Below the pieces are notes generated by a model. The model ran no database searches, was not told the origin of the DNA, and saw nothing but the letters and a program-made list of their open reading frames with translations. The position numbers and the translations under genes are program-made. Below are positions 30,341-42,939 of a stretch of 64,000 bases of DNA, piece by piece. The stretch covers positions 13,343,192 to 13,407,191 of the forward strand of contig NC_092196.1 in assembly GCF_043641665.1 (NCBI RefSeq), read 5' to 3'. Source of the DNA: Enoplosus armatus. Taxonomy: Eukaryota > Chordata > Actinopteri > Centrarchiformes > Enoplosidae. Positions within the stretch are counted from its first letter, which is position 1, and each line of letters begins with the position of its first letter.

Positions 30341-33300
30341 GTAAGTGTGTGCGCGCTTCAATGTCTGTAGTTGCACTTAAACTTCACCACATAAAACGTA
30401 CCGTCGCGTTTGTTTCTGCAGCTGAAAGATGTATTTTAGAGCGCGGCGGCACGCAGCGGCTCAGTGGAGCGCACGGTGCGCTGCAAGGCGGCTGACGCTT
30501 TTGTGGTCAGCTACTTATTGTTCTCCTGCCATTGACCCACCCAGAATCAGAGCTTTATTGTAACGTGATCGAATCACCCCACAATGATGAATGCAAGAGG
30601 AGACTGAGTGCTGCCAAATGGACACTTAGAGAGAAGTCTTTCTTACTCTCTGAAGCTTTTCTTTGTGTGTGTCGCGAGAATAACCGAGCTTATTTGTCTG
30701 CAGCCTCTCGGCAACAATATCAGTGTCTTCATAACATTGGTTTATTTGGGGATGCTTAGAAGCTAGGATTGATGCGTTCATCTCTTATTCTTTTACTTGT
30801 CTCTTATGTCCAAATGAAAACTCTCGCAGGCCTGAGCTTCAAAATATTCATAATTAGGCCAAGCCTGTTAGGTGACGTTTTGATTTGCTTTGCCTATCCA
30901 GTGACTGTAATGTACGTGTACTAATGCTTCTCAGTACTGATGTGTTTTGAAACATTTGTGTAAGCTTTTGGTAGAAGAGGAAGTTGAATTGGCCCACATT
31001 GACTTGATGGCTTTTACATGATCGGAAGACTAAAAAAAGATCCCACATCACACACTTTCTGGCCCAGCATGCAGTGCACGCCTGTCCTGTTTGTCCAGTT
31101 CATTACCCACATATACCAAGAGTCTGTTGACTTGGCAGTCCTGCTCAGTTTGCTTGGCATTGGTGTCACAATGACGTCTGATTTTGACTGGGATAATAAT
31201 CAGGTGAAGGGCCTCAGGTCTGTAGGCCGTCACTCCATCACCGCCTCCATACTGATAAGAACTCCTCAGCAATTGTTTGAGGAGATAATGTTGTCAGAGG
31301 TCTCTGCTTGTGAGGCAAATTGGATGGCTTTCTTTGTTTTTGTAGCTTAAAATGTGACATTTGACCCGTCTTATCCAAAACAGGCAGAGGGCTTTGTGAG
31401 ATGTCAAATTGTTCTGCCCGGACGCTGTGATGGATTTAGGCTGACGACACTGCAAACAAGCAAGCCTCATCGCCAAGATGTATGTGTCATAGGCTGAGCC
31501 TGTTTACTTTTTCCCCCTGAAGTGCCTCTGAAATGCCTTTCAGAACAGGCGACACATTTTTAACCAGCCTGCACAGGTTCTTCTACTTTCTTCTGTCTCT
31601 TAAATTACAGAGCATCTAATTGCCTGCAGGAGACATGTGTTTAGTGCCTGAAGGTGAAAGTTATCCTTCCTCCGGTGTGGTGTTGGACACTGTGCCAAGC
31701 ACTCTGTTATTGGGCACAGCACAGCGTAGACAGCATTCGCTGGCTCATAGCCCAGGAAACGCTACCTGCTCAGAATTGAGTTTACAAAAGTGAGCGAGGT
31801 TTGTGCGCCTCACTTTCATCTCAGAGATAATCAGCAGCTCCAAGTCGTTCTGTGGTGGCGCTGAAGTGCAACTTATAGTGTGTTATTTGTGGCCAGTGAG
31901 CTTATAGTCCTGCGTCCATGTTTGAACATGTCTGAAGTTTGTGTGCTCATTTGAGGCAATGTGTGTGTCCAGTCCAGCCCCTTCACATTCCAGGAAATAC
32001 CAATATAAACTGTTATTTCTTTTCTTTTTTTCCTGGAATGCCTCTGAGGATGGTGATAGTGAACTGTTGGGTTATTATAGAGGACATGACAGGACATAAG
32101 TAACACGTTGGGTCGCTGTCATTGCTGTTAGTTACTGCCGCAGGCCTGCAAATGTTAAATATAAATCCCAGCTCCCTGGAAAATTTACTAGCTGTAGAAA
32201 ACTTTCATTCTCTCAGTGAACAATATATGGAAATCATTTGCGACATAAAAAAAACATTTCATTAGTACGCTGCCAACTACCTTTTTTTATAACCTTGTTG
32301 TACCAACATCACAGCGTCTCATATGTCAGTGTGTGAATGCTGTGTTTGTTCCTGTGTCTTTTGTTTGGCGGCTTTGTTTTCTGGTCTTACCCAGCATGCC
32401 GCATTGTGACCCGGTAGGCCGGGGTTGGTACTATGAGCTGGAGGAAATGTTTATTCTTTTTCTGCCATCTTGTTTCCTTGTCACTAGTTGTAAATATTGG
32501 ATGGAGTTGATATCAGCGTTGCAAGGGTTTGTCATTTTAAACTGTGCAAATGTCATGATGGCTGACCAGAAGTCTCTGGTGTTTTTTGACAGTAAAGTCA
32601 ATCATTTGTCTCTGTTTGAACCCTTCAAGGCTATTTAATTGGATATTAAATTCTGAAAAAGAATCCATCCCCAGTACACTTGCCATACACAGTTCTCGTG
32701 TTTAAGATAAAACCTTTGACGAAAGGAGTTCTCTGTTCGATGGCTGCTTCTTTGGCTTCTCTCCAGCCTGTGCATTTTGTTGCTTTTCTGCTGTTCTGAC
32801 CCTGTAATTATATCACTCTCGCACTTTAAAGCAGGATTCTCCGGATCCCATAATTTCTTTGCATTCTTTCCGTTGAGGGGCACAGGTTTCCACTCGAGTC
32901 TTTCAAAATGTAACCTCGGCTCGTCTTCTGCAGCTTGTAAGAGATACCTGGCCAGGTCTGCCTGTCGGTCTGTCCTGGGCGATGATACGGACACCTGGGC
33001 CCGAGGCCGGAGCTGTCATCAGCTGTGACTCCGCTTTCTGCTGCGGAGAAGATCCGGTTGTGTTATTAGGACTGAACCTCCATATACTGATACATGTTCC
33101 AGCTAGGCCTGTTGTTGAACACACACAGTTCCCAGCACTGTAGGTTATTAAAACTGTGTTGATGGAGATATGAGTCGTGTTTGTTTGGTTAGCCCATCAG
33201 TCATACAGTATAATGGAGGACAGCCTTGTTTACATTGAGTGGCCAGGAAGGGCAGGCTGAGTAGATTTCCGGAGAGATGGGAGGGTTTACTGCCTTATTT

Positions 33301-34901
33301 TCTCCCTGCCCTTCCTGTGGACGTACCCCTTAACACGCTAACACGGTCCACCGCGAAACACTTCCTCCATGTGTGGCTAAGCCTGTGTAAGCTGTGCTTT
33401 TGAGAAGCTGCGGGCTAATTGCTGCATTGAGGTTACTGGTTATCTTAGTGGTAATTAATCATATTCTTGTGATTCTGTGTGCATACGCAGTTTAAGAGCC
33501 CTCATACGTCTTTAAGGAGACGGGGGCTGTTTTTAATGACCTGGAGCTGGTCGTTGACCTTGCAGGGCCAGCTGGGTGAGGATAAAAAGAGCTGGGGAAG
33601 TTGTAGCCATGTCTCATTACCTACAACATTCAAAATAATGTTAAGTGGTTATTTCTGGCATGCTCTTTTGTTGATATCGCCAATGTCCTCCTGCTTTTCT
33701 GCTTCTTCTCTCTGATTATGTTGAGGCACTCTAGATGTCGGAGTGGTGCCAATCTTCCCACCCTCCGCTTGTATTTAGATGGCCTGCCCAGCACACAGCA
33801 GATGACGTTGATGTTGAGCCATGCTGGCTGCAAGTTCAGTCACATGTTTGTAACTTTCATTCAGATCAGAGGCGATAGCACAGAGCAGGAATAGACAACA
33901 CTGTTTGTGTGTTTAAAAAGGCATTGTGGATCCGTGAAAATGATGTTTATCAGTCTTGTCTAGCCCACAGAATACTCTTCATTCTTGAATCGAAGTGGAG
34001 TCCGGCATTCTTGTCTGCCGTCCGCTGTTTGTGTCTGTAATAAAAGCTGGCTGTTTCATCAAAGCGGAGGACGGAGAGAAAGAGATGGAGTGTTGTGTCT
34101 GGAGGCTGTGTTGGCAGTAAATGTAAAAGAGACAAGTCGCCTCCTCTCGGGTATCAGAGGTCAGCTGGTCCACGTCGAGCTGACTCGCTGCAGGCCTTTT
34201 CTCTGCCAGGAACCCTTTCATTGGCTGTCGGGACTCTTTTGAAAGCTATAATGTCTGTGCTCTGTCCTGGTCATCATCTGTCCATCACTTTTCCTCGCTA
34301 GCTTGTCGGATCTGCTCGTGCAGCTAATGGAGACTGTTATATTTGGTTTAATGTGTTAAAGTGTTGCTCCATTAATGCAGCTCCCACTATTTTTAAACAG
34401 TGCTGAGGTCTTGTGAGTTTGTTCCTCCAGCCTGAGCTGCTTACCTCAAATATTCCACTCACTGATCCAAGGATAGCTACAGATTTAGCACTCACTGATA
34501 TGAATGCCAATTCAAAAAAAACCCTACAGGCACTTTTATTAGCAGGAAAGCTTCTAAAAAATCTGTTGTGCTTTGATCCTTACTGAGCAGAGTGTCCTGC
34601 TGGGTGAGGTGTGACATTAGCATAACAAGCCGCCTCACACCAGCTTGCCAGGTACGAGAGGGGACGGCAAAAAACTCTGATGTGAGTTTTTGTTGCTGTC
34701 TGTGTTTGAGAAATACACACAGACAGGCCTTTTATCTTCTCCTTCCTGTGCTCAGATGTATTATTCTTGGTTTTTGGAGGAATTAAATGACTTGAGGTGT
34801 TTTATTCATCTCCTTATCGAGGACATATCTAATTTTGGCTTTTTTTGAAAAGTAGTTGTGTCTCTGTGTAAATGATTTCCTGATTTGATTATTTGTCTAT
34901 T

Positions 34902-35189
34902 TAGGGCTGCAACTAAGGATTATTTTTATGATCAATTTATCGTCTATAAAATGCCAGAAAATAATGAAAAATGCTCATCACAGGTCCCCAGGACCCAACA
35001 TGACATCTTCAACCGTCTTATTTTGTCTGATCAACAATCAAAACCCCAAAATATTCCTTTTAAACTGATATTAAACAGAGAAAAGCAGAACATCCTCACA
35101 TTGGACAAATTCATTAAAAATGACTAAAATCAATTATCAAAATAGTGACCAATTAAATTTCTGTCAATCGACTTATCATTTCAGCTCTA
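34902..35189 (+). mobile_element. hAT-type MITE of the TAGGGCTGCAACTA class
   Basis: Begins tagggctgcaactaagg and ends tcatttcagctcta, imperfect inverted termini of a class very common in teleosts. The interior has the family strings tataaaatgccagaaaat, aaaaatgactaaaatcaatt and tcaaaatagtgaccaatt. The flanking octamers tgtctatt and tatctaag agree at five positions, consistent with an old, decayed 8-bp duplication. Confidence 0.75.
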
Positions 35190-35806
35190 TATCTAAGTAG
35201 TGATGAAATAGTAAGTAATAGTAAAAATGATGCAAACGCACACAGGCCAGCGTTGGCGCAGTCACAGTCTGTTAGCACGGCGGGCATTTCCCCCATCATG
35301 TTCAGCATTTCACAGTAACACATTTAGGATTTGCAGTGCTCTTTAGACCACAGAGGATTTACACTTTGATCAAAATGAGCCCAGGGCTTTCTTGCTCTAT
35401 TGGAACTGCATGGTGGAGAATGAGGTGGAAAATGGGTGGCGGGGCAGCAGGGCACTCTGAGATACCCTGTAGGTCAACAACTTGATCCGAATCCACGGCA
35501 CCACAAGCAAAACAGCCGCTTCAAGTGCCATTTAAGCAACCGCTAAATCTGTCTTTTATGTAAGTAGGAGGGCTTTATTTGTAATTTTTCATTAGAGCAG
35601 TGTGTTTTCTCATTGCTGTATTTATCTCAAAGGGCAGCATCGGCTTGGTGTCTGTTGTTCCCTGTCTGTCTGTGATTGAGAGATAATGTGATTTCCACTG
35701 TTTGTCCCCGGGCTGCTCCTTCCTAAATGAGATATTCAGCTCTGCTAACTGAGTTGCATGGCAGATACCTATCTTTTAGAGGCCATTTGTCTGCTTAATT
35801 ACTGGA

Positions 35807-35809
<3 letters not shown>

Positions 35810-35841
<32 letters not shown>
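35810..35841. repeat. (TG)n microsatellite
   Basis: About 16 TG units within cdc42ep4 intron 1. Confidence 0.97.
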
Positions 35842-35845
<4 letters not shown>

Positions 35846-38800
35846 CGTGTGCTAGCCTATTACTGAACATCTGTAGGCCTCTTGGTACTGCTGCACTTAA
35901 ACATATGGGAATTAATGATTTTCACCAACAAATGGGATGTTTGCAAATGGTGTGATCGTCAGAACAGTTTGAGATGCCAACAGGACAGAGGAAACCAGCA
36001 ATTTCAGTCCCTGTTTTTCACGCAGGTTTGGGTGCATGTGGCCTCCCAACCCCTAATGTCATTTCACCCTCAGGTCATGCAGTCGTCCATCCAGGTCAGT
36101 GCCTTCAAATGAGGCAGACAGAAAGCCCCCTGCCCCCCCAACCACCACCACTGCAGCAGCCACCCTCTGCCAGACAGTAGAATACACACTGGGCGAATTA
36201 AGCACAAAGGAGATGCATCAATACTCAATTAGGGAAATGGACCATTAGTCATGTTTGAGAGTGAGTGTGTGTGTGAAAAGTTACATTGAAGACAAATCAT
36301 CCAGGAGGTCAGTATTTCTTAATGTTGAATGAACAGGAGTCTTTGTCACACATGTAAATTCAGTCTTCTGATGGGTTTTCTTTGTGTGTGTGTTTTTGCT
36401 GAGATGTAAAACATTAAATGATATTTATAGGGGTGATTTTTGAGTCAGAGCTTACGCTTGTTGGTTCACTTCCTTGCAGGCAGCGTCTCTCTACAGTGTT
36501 AGGAAATGACTGCAGCATTTCCTCTGAGATACAAAATTCTCCCAAGTGAATATACTCAGGTTACGGCCTGATTTAACGCTCCCTTTTTTTCACCCCATTT
36601 CTGTTTACATCCTTCCTACGTTATTTCTGTGCTTTTCCCTCAGAAGAATTGGGTGTGTATTTTCTTCCCACAAAGTAGTGGCTATAACCATATGATATAT
36701 ATAAGCGGATTTAGAACCCTCCTTAGACCCGGGAAAGGTATTTATATTGATAATTGAGTTATGTGATCTATAAACAGAGCTAACATTACATTCCCATGGC
36801 GTAAATACATTTGGGGAATATCATTTACCCAAACAGATGTGAAAAGATGAGAGAAGTAAAGCAGCATCGGCGGTGGTTTGGAAACGTTCCCAGTGTGCTG
36901 AAGTTTATCACAGAGTGTTCGCATGCATGCACTGCTGCATTTCACTCAGCAGTTGAGAAATACCACATGAAGGCCGGTCCGTCATCTTCAAAATCACATA
37001 TCATCCAAAGGGCTCAAGGTCTGTAGGTCAGAGAAGTGTGCAGTGTGTGTGAGTTTTTGAGAAACTTGTAAACGGCGTCCGAAGTCGCTGTCAGAATGAA
37101 ATGATGCAGATGTGCTTGGTTTGCTCGTCCCGTCTGTTTCTGTCCCACATTCTGTGTCTCCGGTGGGGCTCTGCTGCAGCCAGACCCCGAGTGTTGTGAA
37201 AGTCTGTTTATAAAGTCAACCCCCCCCCGCTGTGATCCCGTAGTTCCCACGCTAACTGCTGCCTTCTCAGGCCCTTTTCCACTTTTTCGTTCACGTGTAC
37301 ACACACACACACTAAGCTATAAATGTGGCAGTGCTGTGAATCAAGCTTGATGTAATTGCTGAAGGCCTGTGCTGCTGCAGAGCTTCCTGGATCTGATTTA
37401 GATTCAGCTGATGAAGAACCCATATCCCGGCAATGGGCACCATTGAGCTTTTCAGTTTGATCCTAGCCTGGGGGGGTGGGGGAGAGGGAGGGGTGGGAAG
37501 CAGGCTTTCTCCATCTCCCCTTGTTTCATCCGCTGGTTGTTTTTCCTCATCTGTTTATGCCACCCAGAAGCAACTAGTCAGAAAAAAACTTTGTTTTTTG
37601 GCTGGGTGTGAATTATTTCCCCCTCATTATTTCCCAAAAAAACAAATCAGAACATGCAGCTTCAATAATAAACACTTTTCTGCAAAAAAAGTGACCGTGT
37701 TTGTGTGTTTTGGCATAAAACCATTTGGAGTTTATGGAAAGTTTTCACATCATGTCTAAGTTTCAGTCAAAAATGCAGCAATCGTATGTTTCCCTCTATA
37801 TAGATTCCTCTACATCCTTGCCTACAGCACCAGAACATTTGGATATTTTTGTAGTCATTTCCATTTTTACCAATAAAAAACATACAACATGGATGGAGTG
37901 AATGAGTGAAGACATAGCAGACATCAGATGAAAAGGGTGCATTGTCTGAGCTCGAGGTTGACACACAGAAGGAGGCCATGTGTTGTGTGCTCATATGAAG
38001 CCTGAAGCCTTCTGCAGACAGGAAACGCTGTTGCTTGCTTGCTTGCAGGAGGGTGTTTCTATGGAAACCAAAGCAGGTGAGGGCATTAACAGGAAGAGGA
38101 GTAGTGGCTCAGCTGGCAAAGACAGGGGGGGGGTGGAGACTGAAGAACGAGGTCAATGCACTAAAAAGCCTGCCACATTAAACAGCTGAAGTCTCCCGAC
38201 GGCACTTCTACCAAAAACAACTCTGACTTGGATATCTTTTGAAGGCTTGCTTGTAAGAAATCCAAAGTCAAGGTTAAGTCGCTGACTGTTTTTAATGATC
38301 TTCCTGTGTTAGCGTGAGTAAACAAAGACAGAGGCACTATGTGCACGGCGGAGAGGTGCTCGCTTAAGACGGCAAGGTAAGCGTTTTCTTCAGGCCTGCT
38401 CATGTGTAACCATAGAGATTTTCCACCCACAAGTCAAGAGGTGCATGTGTTTTTGATGTCTGTCTGTAAAAAAAAAACAAACAAAAAAACCCCAGCTTGC
38501 ACTTAATTTTGCAGACCACCATGGCAGTGCTCTTTTCATGTGTATTTTATATGTTGGGAGGTATCGTTAATAAGACACCCTGCTCCTGTCCTCCAGTGCG
38601 GCACCTGAGGAAGCGGCAGCGACTAGCTGGCAGCCTGTGGTGAGGTTTCCTCTGTCTGGGCTGCATGTTTCAATAATGCAGAAACACGTTTCCTATCAAC
38701 TGTCAGTCACAGACCTCTAGGGGCTTAAACACTGGGGAATATTGTCTCTCATTTCTCGTTTCTCTGAGCACGATTTCATATACATTTGTCAAAAACAATG

Positions 38801-39515
38801 CTCCTGTGGCCACTGAATAGCATACCCACTTGAGAGGGGTGTTATGTTCTCTGATGCTTGTTTAATTTGAATTTTTATTTGGCTGGAAGATTAGTTTTTG
38901 GTCATATACTGTGCGCTGTGCAGTCTAAGTCGAGCTTTGCACCAGAAAATCACTGGCAGCACTCAACTAACCTTCTCAGATTCATGTTGGTCTGTGGTTG
39001 GTGTTTTGCTTTCAATTATAATGCAGTTTTAAAGCAGAATCCTGTGGTGTTCCCTGTCGTTTTTTTCCTCCAGTGCATTTCAGAGGTCATCTCACAGTGA
39101 AGTTGGTTGAGTGCTGCTTATCATTATGGAGTAGCATAATTGATAGCTTCAGCTCTTGTAATTAGTGGAACATTTGAAATTCCTACAAATGTTTTTATTT
39201 ACTTGATGATTAAACAGCCAAATGTGAATATTCTATGCAGGATGTAATCTGGACGTAGTGCAGTAAATAGGTGTCTTTAGGTTAGTCTTGTTTGATTTAT
39301 GTAATGTTTCTTTTTGACATCAGGGAATGTGTTTGGCATGGAGATGCTACAGACCACGTTTTCTGTGTTAGTGGGTGGGTTCATATATGGTCTCTTTTTT
39401 GATTGCACATTCATGTTTGACAGATGTTTTTACCTAAAATGTCTTTTTTTTTAATTGAAGGATTCATTTCAGCAAAGTTATATTCGGTGTAATTTATTCT
39501 GTTTTAATTTTTCAG

Positions 39516-39648
39516 GCTCCCAGGCTGACTGCAATTGAGGAGCGTCAATATTCAATCCAAGGTCTCTAACAAGGATTTACAGTCAAGATTTGGAAGCTCT
39601 TTTGGTCGCCTGCATCTTTGTGCTAAAGAAAACAGCTGATCAGCCACC
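39516..39648 (+). other. cdc42ep4: cdc42ep4 5' UTR in the coding exon
   Basis: Follows acceptor tttttcag (39515) and leads to ATG 39649 in an excellent Kozak context (cagccaccATGc). It carries the stop of the inferred upstream ORF at 39536-39538. Confidence 0.65.
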
Positions 39649-40704
39649 ATGCCGATCCTAAAACAGCTCGTGTCTGGCTCCTCCCAGACCAAGCGCCGCT
39701 CACGCATGGATCTGACCAGGGAGATGATCAGTGCTCCACTGGGTGACTTCCGCCACACCATGCATGTAGGCCGCAGTGGTGATGCGTTCGGAGACACGTC
39801 CTTCCTCAGCACCCGCTCAGGGGAACCTCCCCCTGAGACCACATCCTACCCCAGCTCTCCTCGGCCTGGCCTCCTCTCTCGCACCTTCAGGAGCAGCAAA
39901 CGCTCCCAGTCTGTGACCAGAGTGGACCAGCACAGGGACAACGCCCTGATGGTCCCTGGTGGGTCACCCACCTATGTGAAAAATGCCATGTCTCTGCCCT
40001 TCCTCAATGATGAAGACCGAGGGGACAGTATGGTGGCAAAGAGTTTGTCCTCGAGTCCCTTGAAGCTGCACGGGGAGGTGGATGGGAGAGGTGCAGCTGC
40101 AGCTACTCACTTCCTGGAGCTGGAAGAGCGTAGCTTTGGTGAGCTGACCGAGCTTCCGGAGAGCTCCCACCACTACGGAGGTGGCATGAAGCACGCCGAG
40201 TCAGTCATGTCTTTCCATGTCGACCTAGGACCCTCCATGCTGGGTGACATCCTGGGGGTGATGGAGAAGGAGGAGGACGATCTCGGCTACGAGGAGGGCA
40301 AGAGCAGCGAGGGCCCCGCCTCGCCGCCTCTCAGCACCCACGGTGAGGAAGAGGACAGCGTGGAGAGAGAAAAGGATGAGGACACAGAGGAGCAGATGGA
40401 GGCTGAGGAAGAGGAAGCAGAACTGCAGCAGCAGGCCTCTATGCATCCAGGCAGCTCTATTGATCTGGGGCCTGAGAATGGGGGGCCCTACACCCCAGAG
40501 TACACTCCAGAGACTCGGCCCAAACACTTGCAGCATCTAGACAGCTGCTCCATGTCCAGCTCTGGCTCTGCTGCCCTGGATGAGAAACCAAACAGCCAGA
40601 CCTATGCTGGAGACACCGACAGCGCTACCTTCAGTGCCCCGCCAGAGGAGGAGAGCAACTTCTCCTCTTTCTTGGAGGATGAAGACGACGAGATCCGCGT
40701 ATGA
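39649..40704 (+). CDS. cdc42ep4: Cdc42 effector protein 4 (BORG4), single coding exon, 351 aa
   Basis: CDC42EP/BORG proteins bind GTP-loaded Cdc42 (and TC10) and act on septin and actin organisation at the cell cortex. The frame is complete in one exon, 351 residues, close to the mammalian length of about 356. The N-terminus MPILKQLVSGSSQTKRRSRM is characteristic. The CRIB motif lies at residues 27-41 with I27, S28, P30, F34, H36, H39, V40 and G41 all present. A BORG homology segment NAMSLPFL occurs at 112-119, and the septin-binding BD3-like block SVMSFHVDLGPSMLGDILGV at 185-204. A strongly acidic low-complexity segment follows (about 233-259), and the end SFLEDEDDEIRV is typical of CDC42EP4. 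ATG 39649 is chosen for its Kozak match and the conserved MPILK start. The neighbour sdk2 agrees with the human locus. Confidence 0.96.
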   Translation: MPILKQLVSGSSQTKRRSRMDLTREMISAPLGDFRHTMHVGRSGDAFGDTSFLSTRSGEPPPETTSYPSSPRPGLLSRTFRSSKRSQSVTRVDQHRDNALMVPGGSPTYVKNAMSLPFLNDEDRGDSMVAKSLSSSPLKLHGEVDGRGAAAATHFLELEERSFGELTELPESSHHYGGGMKHAESVMSFHVDLGPSMLGDILGVMEKEEDDLGYEEGKSSEGPASPPLSTHGEEEDSVEREKDEDTEEQMEAEEEEAELQQQASMHPGSSIDLGPENGGPYTPEYTPETRPKHLQHLDSCSMSSSGSAALDEKPNSQTYAGDTDSATFSAPPEEESNFSSFLEDEDDEIRV

Positions 40705-40719
40705 GATTCCCAAGCCTTC

Positions 40720-40752
40720 TAAAAAAAAAAAAGAAAAAAAGAAAGAAAGAAA
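40720..40752. repeat. A-rich (GAAA)n tract
   Basis: Twelve A residues followed by GA-interrupted A runs, 15 nt after the cdc42ep4 stop codon. Confidence 0.95.
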
Positions 40753-41288
40753 TAGGATTGAGACTTGGAAGGGGTTTATGTAAAACTAGCAAGTCCTTTG
40801 ACAGTGTGGATTTGCACTTGAACGGAAATACGACACTGCTGTCGGTTACTGTGGGAATGAAATTGTGAAGAAGACAGAGGACTCCTGCTTTGTAGGTCTG
40901 CAAGGAGAGAGTGACTGCTCCTTTAGGACGAGCCCAAACTCCATCTGTCAGAGAGCCTTACCCTCCACTTTCTGTTTGTCTGTCAATCCGTCTCTCCCTT
41001 TCTGAGGGAACTGACATGGAAGAACAGCCACTTTTTGAATATGGAACATTCCAGAAGTACGCAGGGAGGACGGGTTAGAAAGAAACTTTTGTTGGAAAAA
41101 CACTTTCCATAACTAAAGCTCAGTTCACGCTTTCTCTCTCTCTCTCACTTGACGTGTCATATGTGCTTTTTTCATTTGGTTGGCCTCTCCTCTTGCTCGC
41201 TCTCTCTCTCTGGCTGCGAGACATCAAGAGGCCTGAGCTGAACAGAAGGCCTCTGTCACCACAGCATCACCGGTAGGTATCTTGTCAC

Positions 41289-41294
41289 AATAAA
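41289..41294 (+). promoter_or_regulatory. candidate proximal poly(A) signal of cdc42ep4
   Basis: AATAAA 585 nt after the stop, followed within 30 nt by a GT-rich stretch (ggctgtgtttggcactggagtgtg). Confidence 0.4.
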
Positions 41295-41676
41295 GGCGGC
41301 TGTGTTTGGCACTGGAGTGTGAAGCCCTGCCTTCAGCCTCTTTTATCTGAAGATATCATTGTAAAGCGCCATAGATCTGTCAGAGTTTTTCTCCCGTATG
41401 TAACTCAGGGTCCTTGTGACGCTGCTCAAAGGCTGCCATTTCCTGCTGTAAAGCTGGACCACAAAGCCCAAAACCAAAATTGTCTTCAGTTTTTAATTCA
41501 CTGTGAGCGCCACACAAAAGAAAAAAGCAGGGTTGTAAAGCTAATGGAGATACATTGGCCTGCATTGACTATAAAGCATGGTGTTACTACAGGATGCCAG
41601 AGGTGTGAAGAGAAGTGTGTGGCACACTGGAAAGGGGGACTGTGCACTGTGTTTGTTGTCTCTTTTTTCCATGACT

Positions 41677-41707
<31 letters not shown>
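41677..41707. repeat. (TGA)n trinucleotide repeat
   Basis: About ten TGA units. On the + strand an adjoining open frame reads as poly-Asp, an artefact of the repeat. Confidence 0.96.
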
Positions 41708-42639
41708 GTTTGCAGATTACTGTGAACTGACGTGAATTGGCCATCTTCCTCCTTCTAATCTCATTTAATAGTCATTTCGAGGTGAAACTGAAAAAGTGTC
41801 TGATAACCACTTCCTTCCTTGTTTTCATACATCCGAGCAGCTGCAGTGGTGCAACTGAACTGTGTAAAAGATCCTCATTAGTCCAGGGGCTGCCTTAATG
41901 TATAAAAACGGTTTCCACTACTACTTTAGGGGATGTATTATTGAAAAATCAGTGCACCAGCAGGCACAATTAAACCAGACACTACTAGTATTTGGTGTTT
42001 AATACCTGTTGTTGTTTTTTTTTTTATCTTTGCTCTGTTTGGGTTATGTCTGTTTGAAGAGTGGATGGAAAAAGAAAGACACAGCCAGCAATAGATGCGA
42101 GAGCATTAAGAGACGATTTTTATGCAAGTTGCATAGTCATTGCAGCTTGACTGTATCTCTTGCATCATTAAAAGCCGTGGCCAGGAGTATTCAGGCTCAG
42201 TTGCGCTGATTGATTTCGCTGCCTTAACTGAAACTGACAGATGTGCCAAATCATAATTTTCTAGCCAAAAAATTATTTTTTAGTTGTGAAGCTCACTTTT
42301 GGGAGAGCCTGTCAAATCTGTCTGTCACTTCCTTCTCTGAATGGGTAATCGCTGTTGGAATTTAAGACTGCGTTTCAGCTAGGTTAAAAAAATAGTGTGA
42401 AAATAAAATGTGATGGAAAAAAGGAAAATAATGAATTTGCATAACTGGATATTTATATTTCCAATCTCTCAAACACTACATAATATATTCAGGTGATTTC
42501 TTAACAATTTTGTGCGAATGGGAAGTCGTCTGTGTTGCCCTTTCTGTATAATGTTGTATATTATGCCTTACTGCTGTCTTTTTCACTGTATATTTACAGC
42601 CCTTTTTCTCTGTATTATCCAAAATAACCTATATTTTTC

Positions 42640-42645
42640 AATAAA
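42640..42645 (+). promoter_or_regulatory. candidate distal poly(A) signal of cdc42ep4
   Basis: AATAAA in AT-rich sequence about 1.94 kb after the stop. It is followed by the T/GT-rich stretch attttattgtttgtctc. Confidence 0.45.
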
Positions 42646-42882
42646 AGAAATCCTGAACATGTTGCTGCATATTTTATTGTTTGTCTCAGAAGATAATGCA
42701 GTAGGAGTGCTACTCAATCAGCTGCATTAACAAAGGAATTCTTTGAGTGCCTTCTCTGTTTCCTGTCACTATTCTTTGGTTCTCCCCGAAGAGGAAGGAA
42801 GGAAGCAATTGAGGCCCGTTTGGATGTGTCTCTTAAGTATTAACTATACAAGCCGAGAATGATGTGGTGACTCAGGAGTAAA

Positions 42883-42883
42883 T

Positions 42884-42937
<54 letters not shown>
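42883..42937. repeat. compound (TG)n(AG)n microsatellite
   Basis: Thirteen TG units followed directly by about fourteen AG units. Confidence 0.97.

Positions 42938-42939
<2 letters not shown>

Larger units (their letters stand above)
30341..39515. other. cdc42ep4: cdc42ep4 intron 1 (9.2 kb)
   Basis: Inferred intron with donor gtaagt (30341) and acceptor tttttcag (39515). Contains one hAT-type MITE (34902-35189) and a (GT)n run (35810-35841). No coding sequence was recognised; it may hold enhancers, but I cannot identify any. Confidence 0.5.
40705..42645 (+). other. cdc42ep4: cdc42ep4 3' UTR
   Basis: Non-coding sequence after the TGA at 40702-40704. It starts with an A-rich (GAAA)n tract (40720-40752) and contains a (TGA)n run (41677-41707). 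An early AATAAA occurs at 41289 and a likely distal one at 42640. The extent is inferred. Confidence 0.5.

Noticed and set aside
31018..31350. 110-codon open frame in the cdc42ep4 intron
   Set aside because: No similarity or motif recognised and no flanking splice sites that would make an exon.
40225..40536. Minus-strand open frame opposite cdc42ep4
   Set aside because: It is the complement of the acidic/GAG-rich coding segment, not a gene.
41319..41735. 138-codon open frame in the cdc42ep4 3' UTR ending in poly-Asp
   Set aside because: Lies in the inferred 3' UTR and its C-terminus is a (TGA)n repeat; no family resemblance.
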